Positions 1 to 5,504 of a stretch of DNA of 5,743 bases are shown here, piece by piece. The stretch is from Campylobacterales bacterium. GTDB lineage: Bacteria > Campylobacterota > Campylobacteria > Campylobacterales > Arcobacteraceae. The stretch lies in NCBI GenBank assembly GCA_027064245.1, contig JAMOPZ010000460.1, forward strand, positions 1 to 5,743. Reading direction: 5' to 3'. The translations under genes were made by a program, and so were the position numbers. Within the stretch, counting starts at the first letter, position 1. Each line of letters begins with the position of its first letter. Below the pieces are notes generated by a model that made no database searches, was not told where the DNA came from, and saw only the letters and a program-made list of their open reading frames with translations.

Positions 1-539
1 GAATTAAAAATGATATTTATCTAAAAGAGTTAAAAGATAAATTAGATTCTATAGATGGTAAACATAAACTTGCTAAAAATGAAAAAGAGGTAAAAGCACT
101 TCAATTAGAAGAGGAGATTGCAAAAGAGCAAATATCTTCTACAAACGATGAGATAATAAGACTTGATGCTCTAATAGAGTCTAAAACTGTTGAGTTAGAA
201 GCTGTAAAAAAAGAGCTAGAGGAGGAAGAAGAGTCAATTGGTGAATTAAAAGTTGCTATTGATAAAAATATATCAGATCTTGAAAATCAAAGAAATAAGG
301 TTTTTGAAGAAAAAGCTATGTTGGTATCTTCTATAGACTCTAAAGTTTTAGCATTTTATGAAAAAATTAAAAGATGGGCAAACGATACAGCAGTAGTACC
401 TGTAAAAAGACAAGCATGTTATGGGTGTCATATGAAATTAAGTGATAGGTTTTATTCTGAATTGCTTATATCTGATGAGATTATGACTTGTCCGCATTGT
501 GGAAGAATTATATATAAAGATAGTCAAGAAGAGGAGTAG
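1..539 (+). CDS. Coiled-coil C4 zinc-ribbon protein, HP0958/FlgZ-like (5' end missing)
   Basis: The reading frame is open from the left edge (first whole codon at 3) to TAG at 537-539, giving 178 visible residues, so the gene starts outside the window. Visible residues 1 to about 115 are a charged, Lys/Glu-rich heptad-like region with no Pro, as expected of a long coiled coil. The C-terminus holds two CxxC pairs, CYGC (visible residues 139-142) and CPHC (163-166), forming a C4 zinc ribbon. This coiled coil plus ribbon matches the family of H. pylori HP0958, known there as an RpoN (sigma-54) chaperone and flaA mRNA-binding protein needed for flagella; family members are usually about 240-255 residues. 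The following waaA gene is the same neighbour as in H. pylori. The flagellar role here is inferred from homology and context. An internal ATG at 318 is not the start because the coiled coil continues upstream in frame. Confidence 0.87.
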   Translation, partial: IKNDIYLKELKDKLDSIDGKHKLAKNEKEVKALQLEEEIAKEQISSTNDEIIRLDALIESKTVELEAVKKELEEEEESIGELKVAIDKNISDLENQRNKVFEEKAMLVSSIDSKVLAFYEKIKRWANDTAVVPVKRQACYGCHMKLSDRFYSELLISDEIMTCPHCGRIIYKDSQEEE

Positions 540-551
540 ATATCTCCTCTT
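529..551 (+). promoter_or_regulatory. Hairpin holding the waaA ribosome-binding site
   Basis: A perfect 8-bp inverted repeat, AAGAGGAG (529-536) and CTCCTCTT (544-551), encloses a 7-base loop (537-543) that begins with the TAG stop of the upstream gene. The right arm ends at the base before the waaA ATG (552). The left arm contains GAGGAG, the only Shine-Dalgarno-like sequence near waaA, but 15 bases from the ATG, which is long. The arrangement suggests that waaA translation is coupled to ribosomes finishing the zinc-ribbon gene, which would open or bypass the stem. No T-run follows, so a terminator is unlikely. The structure is seen; the coupling is inference. Confidence 0.5.
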
Positions 552-1700
552 ATGTTTAAATATATATATTATTTTATATCTTTATTTGTATATATTTTAG
601 CACTTCCATATCTACTTCTAAAATCTCGTCAAGATAAGTATAAAGATGCAATTCCTGCAAAATTTTTTCTAAAAGATAATCCAAAATTTCAAAAAAATAA
701 GATTTGGTTTCATTGTTGTTCTATGGGTGAAGTAAAAGCTATACAACCTTTACTAAAAAATTTCAATAAAGAGGATATTAATATATCTGTTATTACAAAT
801 ACAGGATATGAAACAGCAAAAAGCTTTACTAAAAATGTAAGATATTTACCATTTGAGATATTTTTACCATTTTGGATAGAAAAGCAAAAATATCTTATAG
901 TTATGGAAGCAGAGCTTTGGTATATGCTTTTTTTATCTGCAAAACAAAAATCAATAAAAACAATATTAATAAATGCTCGAATTAGCGATAGATCTTATAA
1001 AAATTATCAAAGATTCAGATTTTTGTATAAACATATTTTTAAATCTATTGATATTGTATTTGCTCAAAGTGAAGTAGATAAGCAAAGATTACAAAATTTA
1101 GGTGCAAAACATATAGAAACAATAGGAAATATCAAACTTGTAAATCTTCCTAAAATTACAAAACAATATAAAAAACCAAATAGTTTTATAATCACAGCAG
1201 CAAGTACTCATGAGGGTGAAGAGAAACTTATACTTAAAGCTTGGCAAAAAAAATATGGAAAATTGATAATTGTACCTAGACATCCAGAACGATTTGATAG
1301 TGTATATAACCTCATAAAACAATATTGTTCTAATACAGATATATCTTATCATAAATTTTCAGAACAAAATGATTTTAATAGCGATATAGTGCTTATAGAT
1401 TTTATGGGTGAACTAAATAATATATATGCTATTAGCAATATGGTTGTTTTAGGTGGTGGTTTTGTAGATGATGCAGGTGGACACAACCCTATAGAACCAG
1501 CTTTTTTTCATACTATTTTACTAAGTGGAAAAATAATTTTTAATCAAAAATCACTTTTTGAAGCAATAAATGATTATTATTTAATAGAGCAAGATGAGTT
1601 AAATTATTATTTTTCAAATATTAAAAATCTAAAGAGATCTTCTTTATCTCAAATAGGTTCAATAGAACCTATTTTAAAATGTTTAGATAATTTTAATTAA
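552..1700 (+). CDS. waaA: Lipid IV(A) Kdo (3-deoxy-D-manno-octulosonate) transferase
   Basis: WaaA (KdtA) transfers Kdo from CMP-Kdo to lipid IV(A) at the inner face of the cytoplasmic membrane, the first step of LPS inner-core assembly. The 382-residue product is a normal to slightly short family length. Residues 5-23 form one hydrophobic anchor, as usual for WaaA. Family motifs follow in order: WFHCCSMGEV (52-61) with the putative catalytic Glu60; MEAELW (118-123); NARISDRS (141-148); GNIK (192-195); the second Rossmann-domain motif AASTHEGEE (216-224); PRHPERF (242-248); and GGHNPIEP (309-316), the sugar-nucleotide binding loop of GT-B glycosyltransferases (GT30). It starts 12 bases after the zinc-ribbon stop, directly behind a hairpin. 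ATG 552 is preferred because it gives the complete membrane anchor. Whether it adds one or two Kdo residues cannot be read from sequence. Confidence 0.93.
   Translation: MFKYIYYFISLFVYILALPYLLLKSRQDKYKDAIPAKFFLKDNPKFQKNKIWFHCCSMGEVKAIQPLLKNFNKEDINISVITNTGYETAKSFTKNVRYLPFEIFLPFWIEKQKYLIVMEAELWYMLFLSAKQKSIKTILINARISDRSYKNYQRFRFLYKHIFKSIDIVFAQSEVDKQRLQNLGAKHIETIGNIKLVNLPKITKQYKKPNSFIITAASTHEGEEKLILKAWQKKYGKLIIVPRHPERFDSVYNLIKQYCSNTDISYHKFSEQNDFNSDIVLIDFMGELNNIYAISNMVVLGGGFVDDAGGHNPIEPAFFHTILLSGKIIFNQKSLFEAINDYYLIEQDELNYYFSNIKNLKRSSLSQIGSIEPILKCLDNFN
1651..1675 (+). terminator. Terminator-like hairpin inside the 3' end of waaA
   Basis: A perfect 10-bp inverted repeat, AAATAGGTTC (1651-1660) and GAACCTATTT (1665-1674), has a 4-base AATA loop and runs into TTTT. 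It lies within the last codons of waaA (around residues 367-375). A weaker 5-bp stem, AAAGA/TCTTT (1631-1645), precedes it. The stem has only three G-C pairs and the T-run is short, so it may be a weak intrinsic terminator, a 3'-end stabiliser, or a chance result of coding sequence. No better terminator candidate is visible between waaA and the convergent antitoxin gene. Confidence 0.35.
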
Positions 1701-1706
1701 AATTAT
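1687..1706. repeat. 20-bp perfect A/T palindrome over the waaA stop codon
   Basis: Bases 1687-1706 are a perfect palindrome with half-site ATAATTTTAA, spanning the waaA TAA (1698-1700). All bases are A or T, so chance is a real possibility in this composition. It sits between the convergent waaA and antitoxin genes and reads identically on both strands, so a weak bidirectional transcription stop or a protein site is conceivable. The rest of the gap (1707-1759) shows no strong hairpin. Confidence 0.4.
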
Positions 1707-1759
1707 AGAAAATAGCTTGAAATTATTGTAGTATTATTTTGTTATTTACTTCTGATTTG

Positions 1760-1969
1760 TTAAGCTTTTATCATTGTCATTTCAATTAATTCTTTATCTT
1801 TTACTAATAAATTATTAATTATTTGTGTTAAATTACTTTTTTGTTTAATTGCCAATTTAGTAAAAAAGTTTTCAACTTCAGGTTCAAGATAAACTGGTAA
1901 ATTAAACTTTGCAGTTTTATTATAAAACTTACCTCTAATACCTTTTGAAAAATCATATTCTTTTTGCAT
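1760..1969 (-). CDS. Ribbon-helix-helix antitoxin partner of the BrnT-type toxin
   Basis: This 69-residue protein is the probable antitoxin of the toxin gene immediately upstream. Residues 4-16 carry the box EYDFSKGIRGKFY, which I recognise from antitoxins paired with DUF497/BrnT and other toxins. Residues 21-56 fit a CopG/MetJ-type ribbon-helix-helix: strand KFNLPVY (21-27), first helix about 29-42, turn KSN, and second helix TQIINNLLV (48-56). The DNA-binding fold would allow autorepression of the operon, and the N-terminal box is a candidate toxin contact. ATG at 1969 is 5 bases after the toxin stop, and its Shine-Dalgarno (GAAGGA) lies in the last toxin codons, so the two are translationally linked. 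It is short and does not show the motifs I associate with classical Brucella BrnA, so I leave the gene symbol empty. The gene converges on waaA. Confidence 0.78.
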   Translation of the reverse strand: MQKEYDFSKGIRGKFYNKTAKFNLPVYLEPEVENFFTKLAIKQKSNLTQIINNLLVKDKELIEMTMIKA

Positions 1970-1974
1970 AATAT

Positions 1975-2268
1975 TTATCCTTCTTGATAAAATTTTATTT
2001 CATTTTTTGTTGCTTTTCTAGCACTAATAATTCTAATATTACAATTATTTTGATTGAAAGTTATAAATGTATGAACAACTACTAATGTCCTTGTTAATGT
2101 ATCTAATCCAATAGTAATCCATCTATCTTCATTATCACTATGATCTTCATCAAAAATAGATATAGCATTTTTATCTTTAAATACAGATGTTGCATCTTCA
2201 AAACTAATTTTATGTTTTGATATATTGCTTTTAGCTTTACTTGGATCCCATTCAAAATTATAGTTCAT
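1975..2268 (-). CDS. brnT: BrnT-family (DUF497) ribonuclease toxin
   Basis: BrnT toxins are small RelE-like ribonucleases of type II toxin-antitoxin systems that inhibit translation by cleaving RNA. The 97-residue product shows the family landmarks: FEWDPSKAKSNISKHKISFE (5-24), DRWITIGL (48-55), LVVVHTF (62-68) and IRIISARKAT (78-87), then an end close to the family consensus (KFYQEG). Length is typical (about 90-100). I chose ATG at 2268, not the in-frame ATG at 2286, because 2268 follows an AAGG with 6-base spacing and gives the usual FEWD-near-N-terminus form. The gene precedes its antitoxin, the characteristic BrnTA order. No frameshift or truncation is seen, so the toxin looks intact. 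Function is inferred from family; catalytic residues were not assigned individually. Confidence 0.88.
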   Translation of the reverse strand: MNYNFEWDPSKAKSNISKHKISFEDATSVFKDKNAISIFDEDHSDNEDRWITIGLDTLTRTLVVVHTFITFNQNNCNIRIISARKATKNEIKFYQEG

Positions 2269-2274
2269 TGCTAA

Positions 2275-2280
2275 CCTTAA
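2275..2280 (-). promoter_or_regulatory. Ribosome-binding site that fixes the brnT start
   Basis: On the minus strand TTAAGG (2280 to 2275) stands 6 bases before the ATG at 2268. This supports the 97-residue toxin over a start at 2286, which would add six residues (MILRLA) and place this Shine-Dalgarno inside the coding region. Confidence 0.65.
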
Positions 2281-2285
2281 AATCA

Positions 2286-2301
2286 ATATAAAATATTATA
2301 T
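2286..2301. promoter_or_regulatory. Inverted repeat, possible antitoxin operator
   Basis: ATATAA (2286-2291) and TTATAT (2296-2301) form a dyad with a 4-base centre. It overlaps the -10 element of the toxin module, where an autorepressing ribbon-helix-helix antitoxin would be expected to bind. It is made entirely of A and T, so the evidence is mostly positional. Confidence 0.25.
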
Positions 2302-2315
2302 CTAAAAATATTCAA
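2295..2315 (-). promoter_or_regulatory. Promoter of the brnT-antitoxin operon
   Basis: The minus strand has a consensus -10, TATAAT (2300 to 2295), about 26 bases before the brnT ATG and preceded by the T-rich run ATATTTTTAGA. No good -35 is seen at 17 bases. This fits the sigma-70 promoters known from Campylobacter and Helicobacter, which rely on the -10 and upstream T-rich tracts more than on a -35. Confidence 0.5.
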
Positions 2316-2409
2316 ATTTTAAATAAACTGTTACTTTTAAATCATAGTTTTTAAAATTTAAATGTATAATTTTGGTTTTATGAATAAAAGCAATGAGGGT
2401 TAATTAAAA

Positions 2410-2432
2410 TTTAATGATTTTTTAGATAAAAT
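2410..2432 (+). promoter_or_regulatory. Probable promoter of rpmE-rsmI
   Basis: TAAAAT (2427-2432) preceded by GATTTTTTAGA resembles an epsilonproteobacterial sigma-70 -10 with its upstream T-tract. Transcription from here would begin near 2439 and give a leader of about 60 bases that includes the hairpin at 2447-2476. A second -10-like TATAAT with a TG extension (2363-2370) lies farther upstream and could act as an alternative start. Confidence 0.45.
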
Positions 2433-2446
2433 CACAAACTTTAAAA

Positions 2447-2476
2447 ATAAAGGGCGACAAAGACGCGACCCTTTGT
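2447..2476 (+). promoter_or_regulatory. rpmE 5' leader hairpin, candidate bL31 autoregulatory element
   Basis: AAAGGG (2449-2454) pairs with CCCTTT (2469-2474). The stem extends inward by CG/CG (2455-2456 with 2466-2467) across a bulged A at 2468, and outward by a T-G wobble (2448, 2475) and an A-T pair (2447, 2476). The loop is 9 bases (2457-2465). This is a sharply GC-rich island in an intergenic region that is otherwise almost all A/T, and it contains GCGAC twice (2454-2458 and 2465-2469). No T-run follows, so it is not a typical terminator. It ends 13 bases before the Shine-Dalgarno AAGGA (2490-2494). L31 genes in several other phyla have structured leaders, and E. coli bL31 is reported to control its own translation; a like role here is inference. 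Confidence 0.5.
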
Positions 2477-2500
2477 AATAAACAAAAATAAGGAAAGAAA

Positions 2501-2701
2501 ATGAAAAAAGATATCCATCCAGATTATAAAGAGTGTACAGTAACTTGTGCTTGTGGTAACTCTTTTGTAACAAAATCAAATGTAGAAACTATGAGAATAG
2601 ATATTTGTTCTGCTTGTCATCCATTTTTTACTGGTGAACAAAAAATAGTTGATGCTGCTGGTAGAGTTGAGAAATTCAAAGCTAGATACCAAATGAAATA
2701 A
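2501..2701 (+). CDS. rpmE: 50S ribosomal protein bL31, zinc-binding type
   Basis: bL31 sits at the central protuberance of the large subunit and helps bridge it to the 30S head. The 66-residue protein opens with MKKDIHPDYKE, the family signature, and keeps all four zinc ligands: C16 and C18 (CAC) and C36 and C39 (CSAC). It is therefore the C+ form, not the zinc-free paralogue induced under zinc starvation. Start ATG 2501 has Shine-Dalgarno AAGGA (2490-2494) six bases upstream. Its stop overlaps the next start as TAATG. A structured leader precedes it. The rpmE-rsmI pairing also occurs in Campylobacter jejuni as I recall (Cj0155c-Cj0154c). Confidence 0.97.
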   Translation: MKKDIHPDYKECTVTCACGNSFVTKSNVETMRIDICSACHPFFTGEQKIVDAAGRVEKFKARYQMK

Positions 2702-3519
2702 TGTTAAGTTTTATTCCTACTCCTATAGGAAATTTAGGAGATATCTCTTTTAGAGCTTTAGAGCTTTTAAAAGAGGGGGAATATATCTTATGTGAAGATA
2801 CTAGAGTATCTAAAAAACTTCTTCACCTTTTTGGTGAAAAATATGGTATAGATTTTCCAGATTTTACCTTTTTTTCTGTACATTCTCATAATGAAGAGAA
2901 ATTTCTAACAAAAACAAACATAGAGTTATTAAAAACTAAAAATTGTATATATCTAAGTGATGCAGGTATGCCTTGTGTTAGCGATCCTGGAGCTATTTTA
3001 GTACAATATTGTTTACAATATAATATCCCTTACGATATAATTCCTGGAGCAAATGCACTTTTAACAGCATATGCTAACAGTGGATTTTTAGATACAGAGT
3101 TTACATTTTTTGGATTTTTACCACATAAAGGTAAGCATAGAGCTTATAAATTACAAAAAATTTTAAATTGTGCAAATCTTGCTATTTTATATGAATCTCC
3201 CCATAGATTGTTAAAACTTTTAAAAGAACTTAATGATACTATACCAGATCAAGAGATATTTTTAATAAAAGAGTTAACAAAAAAATACCAAACAAGATAT
3301 AAAAATAGTGTAGTAAATATTTATAAATTGTTAAAAGATGAAACCATAAAAGGTGAATGGGTAGTTATAATCCCATCAAGAGTATCTACAGCAACACATC
3401 CTATAACTTTAGATGATATATCAGAGTTATCTATCCCTCCAAAACAAAAAGCTAAACTTATTTCAAAATTAACTGGCAAAAATATAAAAGATATATACAA
3501 TAGTTTGATAAACTTATAA
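2701..3519 (+). CDS. rsmI: 16S rRNA (cytidine1402-2'-O)-methyltransferase
   Basis: RsmI uses S-adenosylmethionine to 2'-O-methylate C1402 in the decoding centre of 16S rRNA. The 272-residue product is of usual length and shows the family series: PTPIGNLGDIS (6-16), LCEDTR (30-35), SDAGMPCVSDPG (86-97), IIPGANALLTA (113-123), FFGFLP (136-141), YESPHR (164-169), KELTKKYQT (190-198) and GEWVVIIP (218-225). The C-terminal stretch PPKQKAKLISKLTG matches the short helical end of the family. SDAGMP stands where many homologues have SDAGTP, and PGANA where many have PGPSA; both lie near the cofactor pocket and may be lineage variants. The ATG shares its A with the rpmE stop (TAATG), so translation is probably coupled; there is no separate good Shine-Dalgarno. 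Confidence 0.95.
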   Translation: MLSFIPTPIGNLGDISFRALELLKEGEYILCEDTRVSKKLLHLFGEKYGIDFPDFTFFSVHSHNEEKFLTKTNIELLKTKNCIYLSDAGMPCVSDPGAILVQYCLQYNIPYDIIPGANALLTAYANSGFLDTEFTFFGFLPHKGKHRAYKLQKILNCANLAILYESPHRLLKLLKELNDTIPDQEIFLIKELTKKYQTRYKNSVVNIYKLLKDETIKGEWVVIIPSRVSTATHPITLDDISELSIPPKQKAKLISKLTGKNIKDIYNSLINL

Positions 3520-3540
3520 GCTTAATTTTAGTAAAATATT
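3520..3540 (+). promoter_or_regulatory. Possible promoter of pyrG-gatC-ribE
   Basis: TAAAAT (3532-3537) follows TTAATTTTAG in the 52-base gap between rsmI and pyrG and could serve as a -10. No convincing -35 or intrinsic terminator is seen in this gap, so read-through from rpmE-rsmI is equally possible. Confidence 0.35.
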
Positions 3541-3560
3541 GGCAAAAATAAACCCAAATT

Positions 3561-3574
3561 AAGGTAATAAATTG
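3561..3574 (+). promoter_or_regulatory. Ribosome-binding site and TTG start of pyrG
   Basis: AAGG (3561-3564) is 7 bases before TTG 3572-3574. The same frame has a TAA at 3560-3562 and no ATG or GTG between it and the TTG. The next Met in frame comes after the GGVLSSLGKG nucleotide-binding loop. TTG is therefore the only start that gives a functional CTP synthase. Confidence 0.85.
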
Positions 3575-5185
3575 ACAAAATATATATTTGTAACAGGTGG
3601 TGTTTTAAGTAGTTTAGGTAAAGGTATTACAAGTGCATCAATAGCAGCTTTAATGAAACAAAGTGGTTTTGATGTAAGTATGCTAAAAATTGATCCATAT
3701 CTAAATGTAGATCCAGGTACTATGTCTCCATTGGAGCATGGAGAGGTGTTTGTAACCGCAGATGGTGCAGAAACAGATCTTGATATTGGACATTACGAAA
3801 GATTTATTGATAAAACTTTAGGTAAAATGAATAATTTTACAACAGGACAAGTGTATAGTTCTGTAATTCAAAGAGAAAGAGAAGGTGGATATTTAGGACA
3901 AACTATCCAAGTGATACCACATATTGTAAATGAGATAAAAGATCGTATCTATGCAGCAGGAAGTGGGCATGATATGCTTATAGTAGAGTTAGGTGGTACT
4001 GTAGGAGATATAGAGGGATTACCGTTTATGGAGGCTGTTCGTGAGATACGACATGAAAATCCAAAATCAACAACTATGAATATACATGTAACACTTATAC
4101 CATATATTTCAGCAGCAGGTGAGCTAAAAACTAAACCTACTCAACATAGTGTGCAAGAGTTAAGAAGAATTGGTATTATGCCACATATGTTAGTATGTAG
4201 AACAGAACAAAAATTACCAAATGAATTAAAGAAAAAGTTAGCATACTCTTGTGATGTAGATGAAAAAGCAGTAATTGAAGCAGGTGATGCATCTACAATT
4301 TATCAAGTGCCTATGAATTTTTTAAAAGAGGATATCCTAACACCAATTGCAAAACATTTTGAATTAGGTGAGATAAAACCAGATATGGATAAATGGGATA
4401 GTTTAGTAAAACATATAATTGCACCTGCAAATGAGATAAATATAGCATTTGTTGGAAAATATCTTGAATTAAAAGAATCTTATAAATCACTAACAGAAGC
4501 TTTAACTCATGCAGGAGCACATCTAAATGTAAAAATTAATATAAATTGGTGTGATGCAGAAGATATAGAAAAAAAAGGGGCAAAAAATATTATCAAAGAT
4601 AGCTCTTGTGTATTGGTTGCTGGTGGTTTTGGGCAAAGAGGGGTAAAAGGTAAAATTGAAGCTATACAATATGCAAGGGTTAATAAACTTCCATATTTAG
4701 GTATTTGTTTAGGAATGCAACTAGCTGTATTAGAATATTTACAAAATGTATGTGATATAAAAGAGGCAAATAGTGTAGAGTTTGACAAAGATACAAAAGA
4801 GCCTGCTATTTATTTAATAGAACAATTTTTAGACTCTTCTGGAGATACACAGCTTAGAACTCATAGCTCTCCTATGGGTGGTACATTAAGACTTGGAGAA
4901 TACCCTTTTGAACCAAAAAGTGGAACTAATCTTTCTAGTGCTTATGGAGATGGTATTAGTTATGAACGACATAGACATAGATATGAAGCAAATCCAGCAT
5001 ATAGAGAAGTACTTGAAAAGCATGGTATGTTTATCACAGGGGAATCAAATGGTCTTATAGAGGTTGTTGAGATAAAAGATCACCCTTGGTTTGTTGGGGT
5101 TCAATTTCACCCAGAGTTTACAAGTAGTTTACAAACACCAAATCCAATTATATTTGATTTTGTAAAAAATGGATTAGAAAAATAA
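3572..5185 (+). CDS. pyrG: CTP synthase (glutamine-hydrolysing)
   Basis: PyrG converts UTP, ATP and glutamine to CTP, the last step of pyrimidine nucleotide synthesis, in the cytoplasm. The 537-residue length is typical. The N-terminal synthetase domain (1 to about 270) has the loop TGGVLSSLGKG (8-18) with Lys17, the IDPYLNVDPGTMSP motif, and ELGGTVGDIEG beginning at Glu139. The class I glutamine amidotransferase domain starts near residue 290 (IAFVGKY) and keeps the oxyanion-region GGFGQRG (351-357), nucleophile Cys379 in GICLGMQ, and His513/Glu515 in FHPEF, so the catalytic triad is complete. The start is TTG with a good Shine-Dalgarno. gatC follows after 9 bases and its ribosome-binding site overlaps the pyrG stop, indicating an operon. 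Its CTP feeds CMP-Kdo, the donor for WaaA, but that is a general link rather than evidence of co-regulation. Confidence 0.98.
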   Translation: MTKYIFVTGGVLSSLGKGITSASIAALMKQSGFDVSMLKIDPYLNVDPGTMSPLEHGEVFVTADGAETDLDIGHYERFIDKTLGKMNNFTTGQVYSSVIQREREGGYLGQTIQVIPHIVNEIKDRIYAAGSGHDMLIVELGGTVGDIEGLPFMEAVREIRHENPKSTTMNIHVTLIPYISAAGELKTKPTQHSVQELRRIGIMPHMLVCRTEQKLPNELKKKLAYSCDVDEKAVIEAGDASTIYQVPMNFLKEDILTPIAKHFELGEIKPDMDKWDSLVKHIIAPANEINIAFVGKYLELKESYKSLTEALTHAGAHLNVKININWCDAEDIEKKGAKNIIKDSSCVLVAGGFGQRGVKGKIEAIQYARVNKLPYLGICLGMQLAVLEYLQNVCDIKEANSVEFDKDTKEPAIYLIEQFLDSSGDTQLRTHSSPMGGTLRLGEYPFEPKSGTNLSSAYGDGISYERHRHRYEANPAYREVLEKHGMFITGESNGLIEVVEIKDHPWFVGVQFHPEFTSSLQTPNPIIFDFVKNGLEK

Positions 5186-5194
5186 AGGATTAAT

Positions 5195-5485
5195 ATGACA
5201 ATAGATAATAATACAATAGATAAATTAGCTAAGTTATCATCACTACAAATTGATGAGAGTAAAAAAGAGATATTAGGTCAAGAGTTGGGACAAATTGTAG
5301 GATTTGTTGAGAACTTAAATGAGATAGATGTAAGTAGTGTAGAAGCTACATTTACTACTATTAGTGGTGGGCAGCCCTTACGAGAAGATATACCACATAA
5401 AGATGAGCAAGAAGTAGAAGCTATTATGGCAAATGCTCCTAAAAGTGAAGATGGATATTTTATAGTTCCTGCAATTATAGAATAG
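5195..5485 (+). CDS. gatC: Asp-tRNA(Asn)/Glu-tRNA(Gln) amidotransferase subunit C
   Basis: GatC is the small subunit that wraps around and stabilises GatA and GatB in the GatCAB enzyme, which amidates misacylated Glu-tRNA(Gln) and Asp-tRNA(Asn). The 96-residue protein is of normal length. It has the N-terminal helical pair with IDKLAKLSSLQIDE (8-21), the mid motif PLRED (61-65) and the C-terminal signature NAPKSEDGYFIVPAII (80-95). Shine-Dalgarno AAAGGA (5184-5189) overlaps the pyrG stop and is 5 bases from the ATG. gatA and gatB are not in the window, so the subunits are encoded apart from gatC. Presence of gatC suggests that this organism makes Gln-tRNA and/or Asn-tRNA by the indirect route. 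Confidence 0.95.
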   Translation: MTIDNNTIDKLAKLSSLQIDESKKEILGQELGQIVGFVENLNEIDVSSVEATFTTISGGQPLREDIPHKDEQEVEAIMANAPKSEDGYFIVPAIIE

Positions 5486-5504
5486 TCTTTAAGATAAAAC
5501 TATT

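Noticed and set aside
318..539. Separate 73-residue zinc-ribbon gene starting at ATG 318
   Set aside because: The same frame is open without a stop to the left edge and encodes a coiled coil typical of the family, so this ATG is internal.
1098..1352. Minus-strand open frame of 84 residues
   Set aside because: It lies wholly inside waaA on the opposite strand, has a composition typical of an A/T-rich shadow frame, and shows no recognisable domain.
2269..2286. Longer brnT beginning at ATG 2286
   Set aside because: The AAGG ribosome site sits directly upstream of ATG 2268 and the family normally begins close to the FEWD motif; the extra six residues have no support.
2380..2403. Seven-codon open frame (MNKSNEG) upstream of rpmE, possible leader peptide
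   Set aside because: It lacks a ribosome site and probably lies upstream of the better rpmE promoter, so it may not even be transcribed.
2449..2474. Intrinsic terminator before rpmE
   Set aside because: The hairpin is followed by GTAATAAAC rather than a T-run, and no plus-strand gene upstream would need it.
4311..4788. Two overlapping minus-strand open frames (4311-4520 and 4507-4788)
   Set aside because: Both are antisense to conserved parts of pyrG and have no family features; they follow from the codon use of pyrG.
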